Shown: piece by piece, positions 24,523 to 32,804 of the stretch
How positions within the stretch are numbered: the first letter of the stretch is position 1
Layout of the letters: every line of letters starts with the position of its first letter
Origin: Neobacillus niacini
GTDB lineage: Bacteria > Bacillota > Bacilli > Bacillales > Cytobacillaceae
Assembly: GCF_019749295.1 (NCBI RefSeq)
Contig: NZ_JACWFG010000018.1
Location: forward strand, 113,890 to 177,889
Direction: 5' to 3'
Length of the DNA stretch: 64,000 nucleotides
Translations under genes and position numbers: made by a program
Notes under the pieces: model-generated
What the model was told of the DNA's origin: nothing
Database searches by the model: none
What the model saw: only the letters and a program-made list of their open reading frames with translations

Positions 24523-25284
24523 ATGGATAATGAAAAAACACTTACATACGAAATAATGAATGTTTGTTTACTTGCTGGGAAAATTATGCTCCAAAGCGGC
24601 GGGGAAACCTATCGAGTTGAGGATACGATGATGAGAATTGCGGCTGCTTTTGGAATTGAAAATTCGCACAGCTATGTAACCCCAACAGGAATTATTTTTT
24701 CTGCTGAAGGTGCTGAGCCTACTAAAACAAAGCTAATTCGAATATCATCTCGTTCTACCGATTTGAAAAAGGTCGCAATGGTTAATAGTATTTCACGCCA
24801 AATTACAAATGGTGAAATCAATCTTGAGGCAGCACTTACACTTTTAAAAGAACTTGAGGAATTAAATGTCACCTTTCCCTTTATGATTCAGGTTGCTGCA
24901 GCTTCCATTGCCAGCGGCTGTTTTATGATTATGTTTAAAGGTGAGTGGATTGACTTTATTCCATCTATGGTAACCGGAGGATTAGGTTATTTCGGGTTTT
25001 TATATTTTCACCGCTACATACCGATAAAATTTTTCTCTGAATTTTTAGCGTCATTCATCATTGGTTTCTTAGCACTCATTCTAATTAAAATAGGAGTCGG
25101 CAGCCAATTAGATAAAATTATTATTGGCTCGGTTATGACATTAGTACCTGGGCTCTTAGTGACCAATGCTGTAAGAGATTTAATGGCTGGACATTTGGTT
25201 TCGGGATTATCTAAAGGCGCGGAAGCACTCTTAACAGCATTTGCAATTGGATCTGGGGTTGCAGTCGTTTTATCATTTTTGTAA
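24523..25284 (+). CDS. Threonine/serine exporter, ThrE N-terminal type
   Basis: A 253-residue protein of the ThrE/YjjP family. The soluble N-terminal part contains the family motif LAGKIMLQSGGETYRVEDTMMRIA. At least four spans follow (for example VTGGLGYFGFLYFHRY and PGLLVTNAVRDLMAGHLVSG). It pairs with the ThrE_2/YjjB-type protein encoded 12 bp downstream; together they should export Thr, Ser or a related organic acid. GTGAAGGATAG precedes the ATG. Confidence 0.88.
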   Translation: MDNEKTLTYEIMNVCLLAGKIMLQSGGETYRVEDTMMRIAAAFGIENSHSYVTPTGIIFSAEGAEPTKTKLIRISSRSTDLKKVAMVNSISRQITNGEINLEAALTLLKELEELNVTFPFMIQVAAASIASGCFMIMFKGEWIDFIPSMVTGGLGYFGFLYFHRYIPIKFFSEFLASFIIGFLALILIKIGVGSQLDKIIIGSVMTLVPGLLVTNAVRDLMAGHLVSGLSKGAEALLTAFAIGSGVAVVLSFL

Positions 25285-25296
25285 TGGGGGATTAGA

Positions 25297-25746
25297 GTGG
25301 AAATCTTAGGACAATTAATCACAAGCTTTATTGCCACAGCTGCATTTGGAGTCATTTTTAACGCACCGAAGGAAACGCTGGTAAAATGCGGACTTGTTGG
25401 AATGGGCGGGTGGATTATCTATTATATGGCGGAAAAGTATTCGGGAGATTCTGTAGTAGCTACACTTTTAGCTACTCTATTTGTTGGAATAGTCAGCCAA
25501 GAGTTCGCCAAATTCTATAAAACACCTGTTATTATTTTTAGCGTTGCTGGAATCATTCCGTTAGTACCAGGCGGGTTAGCATATGATACGATGAGGAATT
25601 TTGTCGAGGATGATTACTTTCATGCAATAGCATTAGGTGCAAAGGTAACCTTACTATCAGGATCCATTGCTTTTGGGCTTGTTTTTTCAGAGGTTATTAA
25701 TCAAGTGGTTCGCAGGATAAAAGGCGGTAAAGTGTTAAAAATCTAA
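25297..25746 (+). CDS. Threonine/serine exporter, ThrE_2 (YjjB-like) subunit
   Basis: A 149-residue, four-span membrane protein of the YjjB/ThrE_2 group. It has FGVIFNAPKETLVKCGLVGMGGW and PVIIFSVAGIIPLVPGGLAYDTM near residue 90, the counterpart of the PGLLVTNAVRD segment of its partner. The start codon is GTG with TGGGGGATTAGA upstream. In some bacteria the two parts are fused; here they are split and adjacent. It is the last gene before a strong terminator. Confidence 0.88.
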   Translation: MEILGQLITSFIATAAFGVIFNAPKETLVKCGLVGMGGWIIYYMAEKYSGDSVVATLLATLFVGIVSQEFAKFYKTPVIIFSVAGIIPLVPGGLAYDTMRNFVEDDYFHAIALGAKVTLLSGSIAFGLVFSEVINQVVRRIKGGKVLKI

Positions 25747-25766
25747 AATTCCCAATAGAATTGGAC

Positions 25767-25801
25767 GAAGGCAGAGGATAAATTTCCTCTGCCTTCTTTT
25801 T
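25767..25801 (+). terminator. Terminator of the ThrE operon
   Basis: GAAGGCAGAGGA pairs perfectly with TCCTCTGCCTTC and is followed by TTTTTGC. Confidence 0.85.
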
Positions 25802-25892
25802 GCTTTGATCCAAAAGGGATCACTATTGTAACTTGTGATTGGTTGATTTCAAATATCTGCAATCGCAAGGTAAGTATTTATATATAATAAAT

Positions 25893-25994
25893 GGTATTAA
25901 AAGACCAATTTGCCGCGGTTACTCTTCCACCTGATGGTTTTATACCTAAACGACGTAAGCCCTACCTCTCTTACATCCTTACGGCTCCGAAGCC
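25893..25994 (+). other. Possible structured leader RNA upstream of the K+ channel
   Basis: This GC-rich block lies in a 494-bp gap with no gene. GGTATTAAAAGACC (25893-25906) can pair with GGTTTTATACC (25936-25946). CGTAAG (25954-25959) pairs with CTTACG (25978-25983), and GGCT pairs with AGCC around CCGA (25983-25994). A perfect TATAAT at 25883-25888 would start plus-strand transcription right at the first stem. I could not match it to a riboswitch class I know. A minus-strand open frame through it has no usable start codon. From 26000 to 26240 the gap is AT-rich, with nothing else I can name. Confidence 0.4.
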
Positions 25995-26240
25995 GATCCA
26001 GCGTGAATAAGTTTTTACTTTTAAAACATAAGCAGAATGCCAGAAAAAAATTCTTACATTGCGTTATCTATCGTATACAAGTTACATAAAATCTAAAGCA
26101 CAATTAATAATATTACACCCTGTAATTAAAAAAGTCAATACAAAAAATGAAAGGAATATAAATAGTGTCCTTCTTTTAAAAAAGGAAAAAGGGAATCATA
26201 AGTAGAAATGATAGTAAGAGAAAAGGAAAGGAGGGGGAAA

Positions 26241-27269
26241 ATGCTATTTTTTCGTAAACTGTTCCTCACAGCCTCTCGGTACAGGTATCGAACAGTAATA
26301 CTGTTTACCTTGTTATTTATTATTGTAAACGCAGAAATTATGAGAGTTATAGAACCTAATACGTTTGAAAGCAGCTTGCATGCAGTGTGGTGGATTCTTA
26401 CTACGATGACTACGGTAGGTTATGGAGATGTCTATCCTGCCACAGAGGCTGGAAGAACATGGGCTATGATTGTCGTCTATACATTAGGTATAGGACTATT
26501 TGGAACAGTTATTGGGGTTATAGTAGATGGTGTTACGCAATATAAAAAGCGAAAGGAGGAGGGGAAATTGTCTTATAAAGGTGAAAATCATTTTGTTATT
26601 ATGGGCTGGACGGCTAAAAGCAAATCCACAATTAAGGAACTTTTATTATGTGATGAAAAAACAGATATCGTGTTGATAGATGAATTTGAAAAGACTCCTT
26701 ATGAACATGAACGGTTTCATTATATTCAAGGGAGCCCGACAGATGTTGAGACACTGAGGAAAGCTAAAATTGAAAATTCTCAAGCTGTTTTGTTGTTTGC
26801 AGCCGAAGGGATAGGAAATCCTGATTTAGTTGATGGCAAGACTCTTTTAACTGCATCCTCCATAGAGCGCTATGATGATGGAACGGAGAAGAATATTTAT
26901 ACGATAGCTGAGATTATCAATGAAAAGCATGTTGATAATTTTAAGCATGTTAAGATTGATGAGTTTATTTTATCAAATGGTTCTGTATCAAATCTGATGG
27001 CGAAATCAGCCCAAATGAAAGGAGCGAGCCATCTCTTTACTCAACTGCTAAGCAGGCAGGATGGAGATGGAGGCAGCGATCTTTGGGAAGTCAGCATAAG
27101 GCCTGAGTGGAAAACATATGGTGCTGCTTATGAACAACTAAAGGACAACGGTGCTCAACTTATAGCAGATCGAAATGATTTGAACATACTCAAGAAATGG
27201 AATGAACCTATCCCAAAATTGGCTAGATTATTTGTCATCTGTGACAAGCATATATACCAAAGACTATAA
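26241..27269 (+). CDS. Potassium channel with RCK (TrkA-N) domain
   Basis: A 342-residue protein with two membrane spans and a pore loop bearing the K+ selectivity filter TTMTTVGYGDVYP (residues 54-66). A cytoplasmic RCK/TrkA-N Rossmann domain follows, beginning HFVIMGWTAKSKSTIKELL near residue 115. It is a two-span MthK/YugO-type channel. GGAGGGGG lies 3-4 nt before the chosen ATG; an in-frame ATG at 26208 is less well placed. It converges on the DUF350/GspS-like operon, a genomic neighbour seen for this channel type in other bacteria, and it may be controlled by the leader at 25893. Confidence 0.9.
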   Translation: MLFFRKLFLTASRYRYRTVILFTLLFIIVNAEIMRVIEPNTFESSLHAVWWILTTMTTVGYGDVYPATEAGRTWAMIVVYTLGIGLFGTVIGVIVDGVTQYKKRKEEGKLSYKGENHFVIMGWTAKSKSTIKELLLCDEKTDIVLIDEFEKTPYEHERFHYIQGSPTDVETLRKAKIENSQAVLLFAAEGIGNPDLVDGKTLLTASSIERYDDGTEKNIYTIAEIINEKHVDNFKHVKIDEFILSNGSVSNLMAKSAQMKGASHLFTQLLSRQDGDGGSDLWEVSIRPEWKTYGAAYEQLKDNGAQLIADRNDLNILKKWNEPIPKLARLFVICDKHIYQRL

Positions 27270-27270
27270 G

Positions 27271-27301
27271 AAAAAACGCATCTAAATAGATGCGCTTTTT
27301 C
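27271..27301. terminator. Bidirectional terminator after the K+ channel
   Basis: AAAACGCATCTA pairs with TAGATGCGCTTTTT. It lies between the convergent channel and DUF350 genes. Confidence 0.8.
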
Positions 27302-27689
27302 AATATGTCAAACAGCCAGCAATAACTATGCCAATCGATACGGACAATAATAGTAGAAAAAGACCGACTGCACGATTGTCATCCTCAATGCTCTGGGATA
27401 CGTTAAAACGACGCGGGGTCAGCCATTCAGTTAGATAGAAGACAATAATCTGTGCTGCGATACCAACTGCTCCCCAAATGACCGTATCTACTAGCGATAT
27501 GGAGTTAGCAAGAGCGGAATATAAAACAATTGCCAGTCCGAGAAGTCTTCCTCCGAGAACATAGCTTGCTGCTTTATTTCCCTTCGCCATTAAGGCGAAT
27601 TCCTTTACCTTTGTGGTAATCTCCATTAAGAAAAGACCAATAAGTAATAAGGCTAATGAAACACCCAGATATATTAAGAAATTTAACAA
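27300..27689 (-). CDS. DUF350 membrane protein (YjfL-like)
   Basis: A 129-residue, four-span membrane protein. It has the DUF350 layout: LIYLGVSLALLLIGLFLMEI, then GRLLGLAIVLYSALANSIS and a C-terminal DNRAVGLFLLLLSVSIGIVIA. The family includes E. coli YjfL; its function is unknown. The start overlaps the end of the glutathionylspermidine-synthase-like gene by 7 bp, so it is translated from the same mRNA. A role in the membrane arm of the system is inferred from this fixed association. Confidence 0.85.
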   Translation of the reverse strand: MLNFLIYLGVSLALLLIGLFLMEITTKVKEFALMAKGNKAASYVLGGRLLGLAIVLYSALANSISLVDTVIWGAVGIAAQIIVFYLTEWLTPRRFNVSQSIEDDNRAVGLFLLLLSVSIGIVIAGCLTY

Positions 27690-28918
27690 TTAAACTCCTC
27701 CTTTTTTATTCCTGCTGGTAAGAAATAAGATTCATTACCTGTGATTTTTCCTCCCGCACGGATTCCAATACTGCTCGGCTTACCGGCAATAAGGAAAGAA
27801 CCAAATACCAGAGACAGTTCTTCAATGCCTTTTTCAGTTTCGAGTGAAACAACAGGAAGAGGTACATATGATTGATAGACAGGCAGTTCGTTTTTGTAGG
27901 TTTGGAAGGAATTTTGGGCATCTACCTTGGTGTGTTGATTCCATATGGTAATCGTATCTCCTTCCCTTCCAAAGGATGGTTTTTGAACATAGGAATGTGT
28001 ACCTGCAAATGAATCTGCTTCAAGATAGGTAGGAAGCATATATGTATTTATCCATTCCTGTTCTTCCTTTGTATAAAATCCCTCTTGTTCCGCTAATCCC
28101 CAAATTAGACATTGAATGGATTTGGGTTGAAGAAGAAATGCCGAAACTGGATTTACGATAGATAATTTACCTTCCTTAGCGAGTTGTAATAATTCAACTC
28201 CTACTAAATCCCCTGTATTTGGGTCTTGATCCTCAAGTAAATGTTCTAAAGGATACGTCTGCCGATATAAAACATCAATTGATACACCATTAGAATCTAA
28301 GAGTGCACCGTCAGTAATCCTTAGCTCTGAAATGGGGAGGACTTGATTAGGGACCTTACATAACTGACTTAAATAAACCGTGGTGTTCCAATCCTCCATA
28401 TGATCACGGTGGGCTGTGAACACAACATTAGGTGACGCACATTCCTTTGAAGATTCAAGGACTGCCTTAGTAATACCCGAGGCAAGCAGCTTTTCTTGAT
28501 TTTCATTCGGATTACGATAACCCAATTCAGAACAGACTTCCCCGTTAATTTTGAAGCATTCAACGATAAAAGTAGGAGTATCAGCATTAAATTCAAGCAT
28601 TTTTACACCATTACGTGTCAGAACAAAATCAAATCGAGAAATAACACTTTCAGGAAATAGAGTTTTCATTCTAAGAAATGGAAGACTTGCAGCAGGGAAA
28701 CCAAGTTCAAGAAGCTGCTGGTCCTCGAGGCTGCGCAAGAGGCCTGCCGTTTTAAAAAATACCTTTCCCATCTTTTCTGTCGCTTCCCTCAAAAGGGTAT
28801 GTGTTTGATAAGAAATGTTAAAAACATGATAAAGGCTGTATTCGCTGCCATATAAATTCGACCAAAAGTCAGGAAACCTGGAGTAAAATTGCCTCCGGTC
28901 CTTTGCATATGTGGACAT
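27683..28918 (-). CDS. Glutathionylspermidine synthase-like ATP-grasp ligase (YjfC/YgiC type)
   Basis: A 411-residue protein of the GSP synthetase-like ATP-grasp group. Markers are FDFVLTRNGVKMLEFNADTPTFIVECF in the N-terminal half, and YVQKPSFGREGDTITIW with GIRAGGKITGNESYFLPAGI in the C-terminal ATP-grasp part. It lacks the amidase domain of E. coli Gss. Members are predicted to form amide bonds between an amine or peptide and a carboxylate. It ends 7 bp inside the DUF350 start and begins 3 bp after the lipoprotein gene, so the three are one operon. The glycine-rich tail of the lipoprotein is a possible acceptor. Confidence 0.87.
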   Translation of the reverse strand: MSTYAKDRRQFYSRFPDFWSNLYGSEYSLYHVFNISYQTHTLLREATEKMGKVFFKTAGLLRSLEDQQLLELGFPAASLPFLRMKTLFPESVISRFDFVLTRNGVKMLEFNADTPTFIVECFKINGEVCSELGYRNPNENQEKLLASGITKAVLESSKECASPNVVFTAHRDHMEDWNTTVYLSQLCKVPNQVLPISELRITDGALLDSNGVSIDVLYRQTYPLEHLLEDQDPNTGDLVGVELLQLAKEGKLSIVNPVSAFLLQPKSIQCLIWGLAEQEGFYTKEEQEWINTYMLPTYLEADSFAGTHSYVQKPSFGREGDTITIWNQHTKVDAQNSFQTYKNELPVYQSYVPLPVVSLETEKGIEELSLVFGSFLIAGKPSSIGIRAGGKITGNESYFLPAGIKKEEFNC

Positions 28919-28921
28919 GTA

Positions 28922-29242
28922 CTACCCTCCAAATCCACCTTTAGATCCGCTGCCAAATCCGCCCTTATAGCTTGAGGAAGATTTATAAGATTTGTAAGCA
29001 GAGGAATTGATCAAAGCTGATTTATTACGGTAAAACAAGCCTCCATAAAAGAAATGACCATAATAACTTGAGCGAGTATCATCACATTGCCATACGCCTT
29101 CATCATCATCCCACTCCCAGTCTGAACAGTTCGTGTCATCTGGCTCTGGTGGTAAGTCCTGTGCCTGGGAACAGCCTGCCAGGGTAGTTCCAGCCATAAG
29201 AGAAGTAAGAACACCAGTAATTAACCATTGGGTTTTCTTCAC
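28922..29242 (-). CDS. Small lipoprotein with Ser/Lys/Gly-rich tail
   Basis: A 106-residue secreted lipoprotein. The signal peptide ends LAGCSQ, with the lipidated Cys at residue 24. An acidic stretch with two Cys (DDTNCSDWEWDDDEGVWQCD) follows, then SYYGHFFYGGLFYRNKSA, and a low-complexity tail ending SYKGGFGSGSKGGFGG. Related small lipoproteins accompany YjfC/YgiC ATP-grasp enzymes in other bacteria. The Gly/Ser tail could be the substrate modified by the ligase. It is the first gene of the operon, with AAGGAG-like bases ahead of the ATG. Confidence 0.8.
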   Translation of the reverse strand: MKKTQWLITGVLTSLMAGTTLAGCSQAQDLPPEPDDTNCSDWEWDDDEGVWQCDDTRSSYYGHFFYGGLFYRNKSALINSSAYKSYKSSSSYKGGFGSGSKGGFGG

Positions 29243-29338
29243 CTTCTCACACTCCTTTTTAATTTATAATATCCATTATAAGAGTAAAATTCAGGAAAAC
29301 AATGGTAAAATGGAAAGAAAAAGAAAGAGGGATGAAAA

Positions 29339-29788
29339 ATGAGGTTGGAGTATCGACTAGATGATGAGAAAAAACAATTTCCTGCCTTATGGAATTATCA
29401 AAATATTACGCCCGTTGAAGCAGTAGCAAGAATGACCTGCGAATTCTTCGTAAAAGAAGGGGCGACATATAGTGTTAACGCCACTGCTATGGATCCAGAT
29501 GGAACGGCCGTTCTTTATGTAACAAAAGAAAGTTACACCAACGATACCTCCGATACGATATATTCTCACATAGGTTTTGAAGTCAGGGAACTAAAAGGGA
29601 CAACATCTACCTTAGTGGAAAGGAAAGATGTGTGGGAGCATGAAGAGATACTGGCAGCTCTTCATTCTGATTTTATCTATATCCAGAAAGATGGTAAATT
29701 CTTGGAATTTGAACTTGATTCAAGAGAAATAGATGAAGACCGAAAATGCTATGTGTTTTATGGGACATACACTGGTAAAAGTCGATAA
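29339..29788 (+). CDS. Hypothetical protein, 149 residues
   Basis: Not recognised. It is a soluble protein beginning MRLEYRLDDEKKQFPALWNY and rich in beta-forming segments (GTAVLYVTKESY; GFEVRELKGTTSTLVERKDV), with a conserved-looking end KCYVFYGTYTGKSR. There is no signal peptide. AGGGATG precedes the ATG. It is monocistronic, divergent from the lipoprotein operon, and followed by an intrinsic terminator. Confidence 0.65.
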   Translation: MRLEYRLDDEKKQFPALWNYQNITPVEAVARMTCEFFVKEGATYSVNATAMDPDGTAVLYVTKESYTNDTSDTIYSHIGFEVRELKGTTSTLVERKDVWEHEEILAALHSDFIYIQKDGKFLEFELDSREIDEDRKCYVFYGTYTGKSR

Positions 29789-29818
29789 AATTAATTATAA
29801 AAGTATATCTTTTAAGTG

Positions 29819-29853
29819 AAAAGGCTAACCATCTAAAAAGGTTAGCTTTTTTT
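29819..29853 (+). terminator. Terminator of the hypothetical gene at 29339
   Basis: AAGGCTAACC pairs with GGTTAGCTT (one bulged G) and continues into TTTTTT. Confidence 0.75.
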
Positions 29854-29872
29854 ATAGCTGGGGGGTTGGAAG

Positions 29873-30025
29873 ATGTTAGATGCCAACGTAAAGAAAGCAG
29901 CCAATTCAATGTTTCAATGTTTATATAAAACAAGGCATATTCAGGATAGGAAGAATTTTGTCGAACTTCATCGAATTTCCAAAAAAAATAAAAGGATTTT
30001 TCTTCGAAAGGTGGTAAAATGGTAG
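29873..30025 (+). CDS. Possible 50-residue basic peptide upstream of the histidine kinase
   Basis: A frame beginning MLDANVKKAANSMFQCLYKT has a GGGGGGTTGGAAG ribosome-like stretch and ends FLRKVVKW. It is strongly basic and carries one Cys. A TGTCGAA Spo0A-type box (29959-29965) falls inside it, so the region may instead be the kinase promoter. I keep it as a weak candidate. Confidence 0.3.
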   Translation: MLDANVKKAANSMFQCLYKTRHIQDRKNFVELHRISKKNKRIFLRKVVKW

Positions 30026-30072
30026 GAGATAATTTGAATCACTTTATATGTGCACCAAAAGGGAGTTACAAA

Positions 30073-31317
30073 ATGAAAGAGAGCAGTACAACCTCTAAAT
30101 TATTTTATGAAGAGGAGAAAGCAACTAAAATATTTTTGTGGTTATTTTATATTTTTTATATTTCATTTGAACTAATTTATTATTATATTTTTCCCAATAT
30201 TTATGGCAGGGGAATAACTAGACCCCAACAGGGTTTGGGGATTTGGGTATACGTTATCCTTTTTGGGATTTTTCCACTAGCCATATACTTTATGAAAAAA
30301 GGTAATCCTTATATTGTTAAGTATCTTTATATTTACAGCTTTATCCTTGTTGATACTGTCCATACTATATTGATTTATTACGGGACGGACAAGCCTTTTG
30401 GTTCCGGAGATATTGCGGAAGTTGTCTTTATCCTTTTTGCTCCTATCTTTGTAAATAAAAGGTACTTTTGGACTGTTTCAGCAGGAATGGTGCTAAAATA
30501 TATACTTCTTGGAGTTCTCCTGCTCGATGTTCGCGTTGTGGTTCCTACAGTTATATATATCATCCTATCTGCTATCGCCTATATTATATTGATACGGTTT
30601 AATTCGTATATCGGTTCTTTGATTGAAGTGCATGAAGAACTGAGAAAGACAGAAAAGCTGGCCGTGATTGGCCAAATGGCAGCTGCTATTGGTCATGAAA
30701 TACGAAATCCACTTTCTTCATTAAAAGGATTTACACAGCTGCAACAAGAGCGATACCCAAATACCAATGATTTTTATCCGATAATGATTCAAGAGATTGA
30801 CCGAATCAATTCTATTGTTAACGATTTGATGTATCTAGGCAAACCAAAAGAAATCAAATTTGTGAAGGCGAACATTGAGGAAATTATTGCTTATACTCTA
30901 TCGATTACTCAACATCAAGCTGAGAAAGAGAAGGTAACTATTGAAACAGTGATCGCTGGACCCCTGCCCCCACTAGAATGTGACTCGCATCAACTAAAGC
31001 AAGTTTTTATTAATCTTATTAAAAACGCAATTGAATCAATGCCTGATGGCGGGCGAGTAAAAATAAATGTTAACGTCTTAGATGGAAACAAGATGAAAAT
31101 CTCTATCCGAGATGAGGGATGTGGAATAGATGACGGGCGGATTCATAATTTAGGTGAACCATTCTATACCACTAAAAATGAAGGAACCGGCCTTGGATTA
31201 ATGGTATCTAACCAAATAATCCAAGACCATCAAGGGGAACTAACGTTTAAAAGCAGTGTCGGAAACGGTACAACAGTAATTGTAACCATACCGATAACAC
31301 AGACTTTTGGAAAATAA
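30073..31317 (+). CDS. Sporulation-type sensor histidine kinase with multi-span sensor
   Basis: A 414-residue membrane kinase. Residues 20-185 hold five or six membrane spans with the motif SGDIAEVVFILFAPIF. The kinase core has H-box IGHEIRNPLSSLKGFTQL (His208), N-box FINLIKNAIESMPDGG, and G boxes RDEGCGI and TGLGLMVSN, typical of Bacillus KinA-E kinases that feed the Spo0F phosphorelay. No response regulator is adjacent. GGGAG lies 7 nt before the chosen ATG; an in-frame ATG at 30019 also has a fair site. The membrane part is paralogous to that of the HD-GYP protein encoded next. A TGTCGAA Spo0A-type box lies about 110 bp upstream. Confidence 0.87.
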   Translation: MKESSTTSKLFYEEEKATKIFLWLFYIFYISFELIYYYIFPNIYGRGITRPQQGLGIWVYVILFGIFPLAIYFMKKGNPYIVKYLYIYSFILVDTVHTILIYYGTDKPFGSGDIAEVVFILFAPIFVNKRYFWTVSAGMVLKYILLGVLLLDVRVVVPTVIYIILSAIAYIILIRFNSYIGSLIEVHEELRKTEKLAVIGQMAAAIGHEIRNPLSSLKGFTQLQQERYPNTNDFYPIMIQEIDRINSIVNDLMYLGKPKEIKFVKANIEEIIAYTLSITQHQAEKEKVTIETVIAGPLPPLECDSHQLKQVFINLIKNAIESMPDGGRVKINVNVLDGNKMKISIRDEGCGIDDGRIHNLGEPFYTTKNEGTGLGLMVSNQIIQDHQGELTFKSSVGNGTTVIVTIPITQTFGK

Positions 31318-31495
31318 TAATTCTGTAATTATACAAATTTCATCAGTATAATATATTTTAAGCATATAACCAATGAGATATAATGTTAAATGAATAGTAA
31401 AAGTTAATTATTTTTTGTAAAAACAAAGGATTTCTGACTGTTTATTACAAAATTCCCTAAATGATAGGCGTATTAAAGGGTGCTTGGAGGATAAC

Positions 31496-32665
31496 ATGAT
31501 TCAGCATGAAGAAAAACGAACAGTAAAATGGTTTCTTTTAATATCATATATAATTTTAATAGGCTATGATGTATTTTACTATTACATTGCACCTGGAACA
31601 ATAGTAGATAGTGAACCTGGTTTTCCTGGAAATCCTTGGGTTTGGGGCCTTATTTATCTAGTATTATTGATTTTCATCCCAGTTGCTTATTATTTAAGCA
31701 AGAAGAAAAAGGATTATTTAATAAAATATGTTTTTATACTCAGCTATTTAAGCATCACTACGCCTATAGGAATTTTCTCTTATATTAGAAATGCGGAATT
31801 ATATTCTAGCGGAAATATCGTTGAGGTATTTTTCATATTATCCTTACCAATCTTTTTAAGTACCAGTTTTTTCTGGTTAGTCAGTATTGGGGTTACCGTA
31901 AAATATATTATTACAGCTATCATATTAAATACTAGTTTTCTAATTATGCCTATTATTCTGATGATCATTTTATCTGGCATGTCATTCTTTTTATTAGTTC
32001 GTTTTCAAGGCTATGTTAGGGCTGTCAGCAATTTATATGATAAGCAATTAGAGGGAATTGTAAAAGGAGTAATAGCAACACTAGAATTAAAGGATCCTTA
32101 CACAAGAGGACATAGTGAGCGTGTTGCAAAATATGCTTTAATTTTAGCTAATGAAGTTGGAAAGTTCACAAAGGAAGAACAAAAATCTTTTTATTATGCA
32201 TGTTTACTCCATGATATTGGGAAAGTGAATATTCCTGATACCATTTTAATGAAACCTGGCAGACTTACGAATGAGGAATTTGAAATTATCAAGTCTCATC
32301 CAGTTGTTGGTGCTGAAGCTGTTAAGAATGTAGAAGGAATAAGTAATAGCATTGATGTTATTCGCTATCATCATGAACGCTGGGATGGCAAAGGGTATCC
32401 TGAACAATTAAAAGGAGAAGAAATTCCATTACTTGCCAGGGTGTCTACCATTGCTGATGCTTTTGATGCCATGACTTCTTCAAGATCTTATCGTGAAGCT
32501 ATGCCGGTTGAAGAAGCATACAAACGTATTATTGAAGGAAAGGGTACACAATTTGATCCAGTCCTTGTGGAAAAATTCAAAAATGTATACCCCGCATGGA
32601 TCAAATTTCATAAAAATTATCCGTGGACAGAAAAATGGGAATTACAGAGGGAGGTGGACTCATGA
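31496..32665 (+). CDS. HD-GYP phosphodiesterase with multi-span sensor
   Basis: A 389-residue protein. Residues 8-178 are the same multi-span sensor as in the kinase upstream (SGNIVEVFFILSLPIF aligned with SGDIAEVVFILFAPIF). An HD-GYP domain follows from about residue 186: TRGHSERVAKYA, CLLHDIGKVNIPD (HD at 239-240) and the signature HHERWDGKGYP at 292-302. HD-GYP enzymes hydrolyse cyclic dinucleotides, usually c-di-GMP; the key residues are all present. TTGGAGG lies 5 nt before the ATG. Its TGA overlaps the ATG of the 23-codon peptide gene, so the two are translationally coupled. Confidence 0.9.
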   Translation: MIQHEEKRTVKWFLLISYIILIGYDVFYYYIAPGTIVDSEPGFPGNPWVWGLIYLVLLIFIPVAYYLSKKKKDYLIKYVFILSYLSITTPIGIFSYIRNAELYSSGNIVEVFFILSLPIFLSTSFFWLVSIGVTVKYIITAIILNTSFLIMPIILMIILSGMSFFLLVRFQGYVRAVSNLYDKQLEGIVKGVIATLELKDPYTRGHSERVAKYALILANEVGKFTKEEQKSFYYACLLHDIGKVNIPDTILMKPGRLTNEEFEIIKSHPVVGAEAVKNVEGISNSIDVIRYHHERWDGKGYPEQLKGEEIPLLARVSTIADAFDAMTSSRSYREAMPVEEAYKRIIEGKGTQFDPVLVEKFKNVYPAWIKFHKNYPWTEKWELQREVDS

Positions 32666-32733
32666 AAATTCGTAAGCTTAAAAAGGTAAAGACAACTTGC
32701 TGGTGGTGTCCGTTCATCGGAATAAAACATTAA
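32662..32733 (+). CDS. 23-residue Cys-Trp-Trp-Cys peptide, candidate precursor
   Basis: A 23-codon frame overlaps the HD-GYP stop (ATGA) and has GGGAGG 7-8 nt before its ATG, the best ribosome site in this operon. The N-terminal half is strongly basic (MKIRKLKKVK). The C-terminal half is TTCWWCPFIGIKH, with two Cys, two adjacent Trp and a Pro. A hairpin with a T-rich tail follows 8 nt after the TAA, and then a gene for a membrane protease with a PqqD-like domain. A basic leader, a Cys-rich core, an attenuator and a processing gene are the usual layout for a ribosomally made modified peptide. I know no family with this core. It could instead be a small membrane-active protein. Confidence 0.6.
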   Translation: MKIRKLKKVKTTCWWCPFIGIKH

Positions 32734-32740
32734 AAATGTG

Positions 32741-32772
32741 GGATGCTAGCGGAAGCTATGCATCCTTCTTTT
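32741..32772 (+). terminator. Attenuator-like hairpin after the peptide gene
   Basis: GGATGC-TAGC pairs with GCTA-GCATCC (one bulged T) around a GGAA loop, followed by TTCTTTTATTT. It lies between the peptide gene and the M50 gene, so partial termination would make the peptide mRNA more abundant than the protease mRNA. Confidence 0.7.
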
Positions 32773-32804
32773 ATTTCAAAAATTTTAGTAGAGATGGTGT
32801 TTAA

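Noticed and set aside
25883..25994. ydaO (c-di-AMP), M-box, or T-box identity for the leader RNA
   Set aside because: The conserved core sequences of these classes as I recall them are absent.
25897..26060. Minus-strand open frame (LRSRKDVREVGLTSFRYK...) through the possible leader RNA
   Set aside because: No ATG, GTG or TTG in a usable place and no ribosome site; stems on the plus strand explain the region better.
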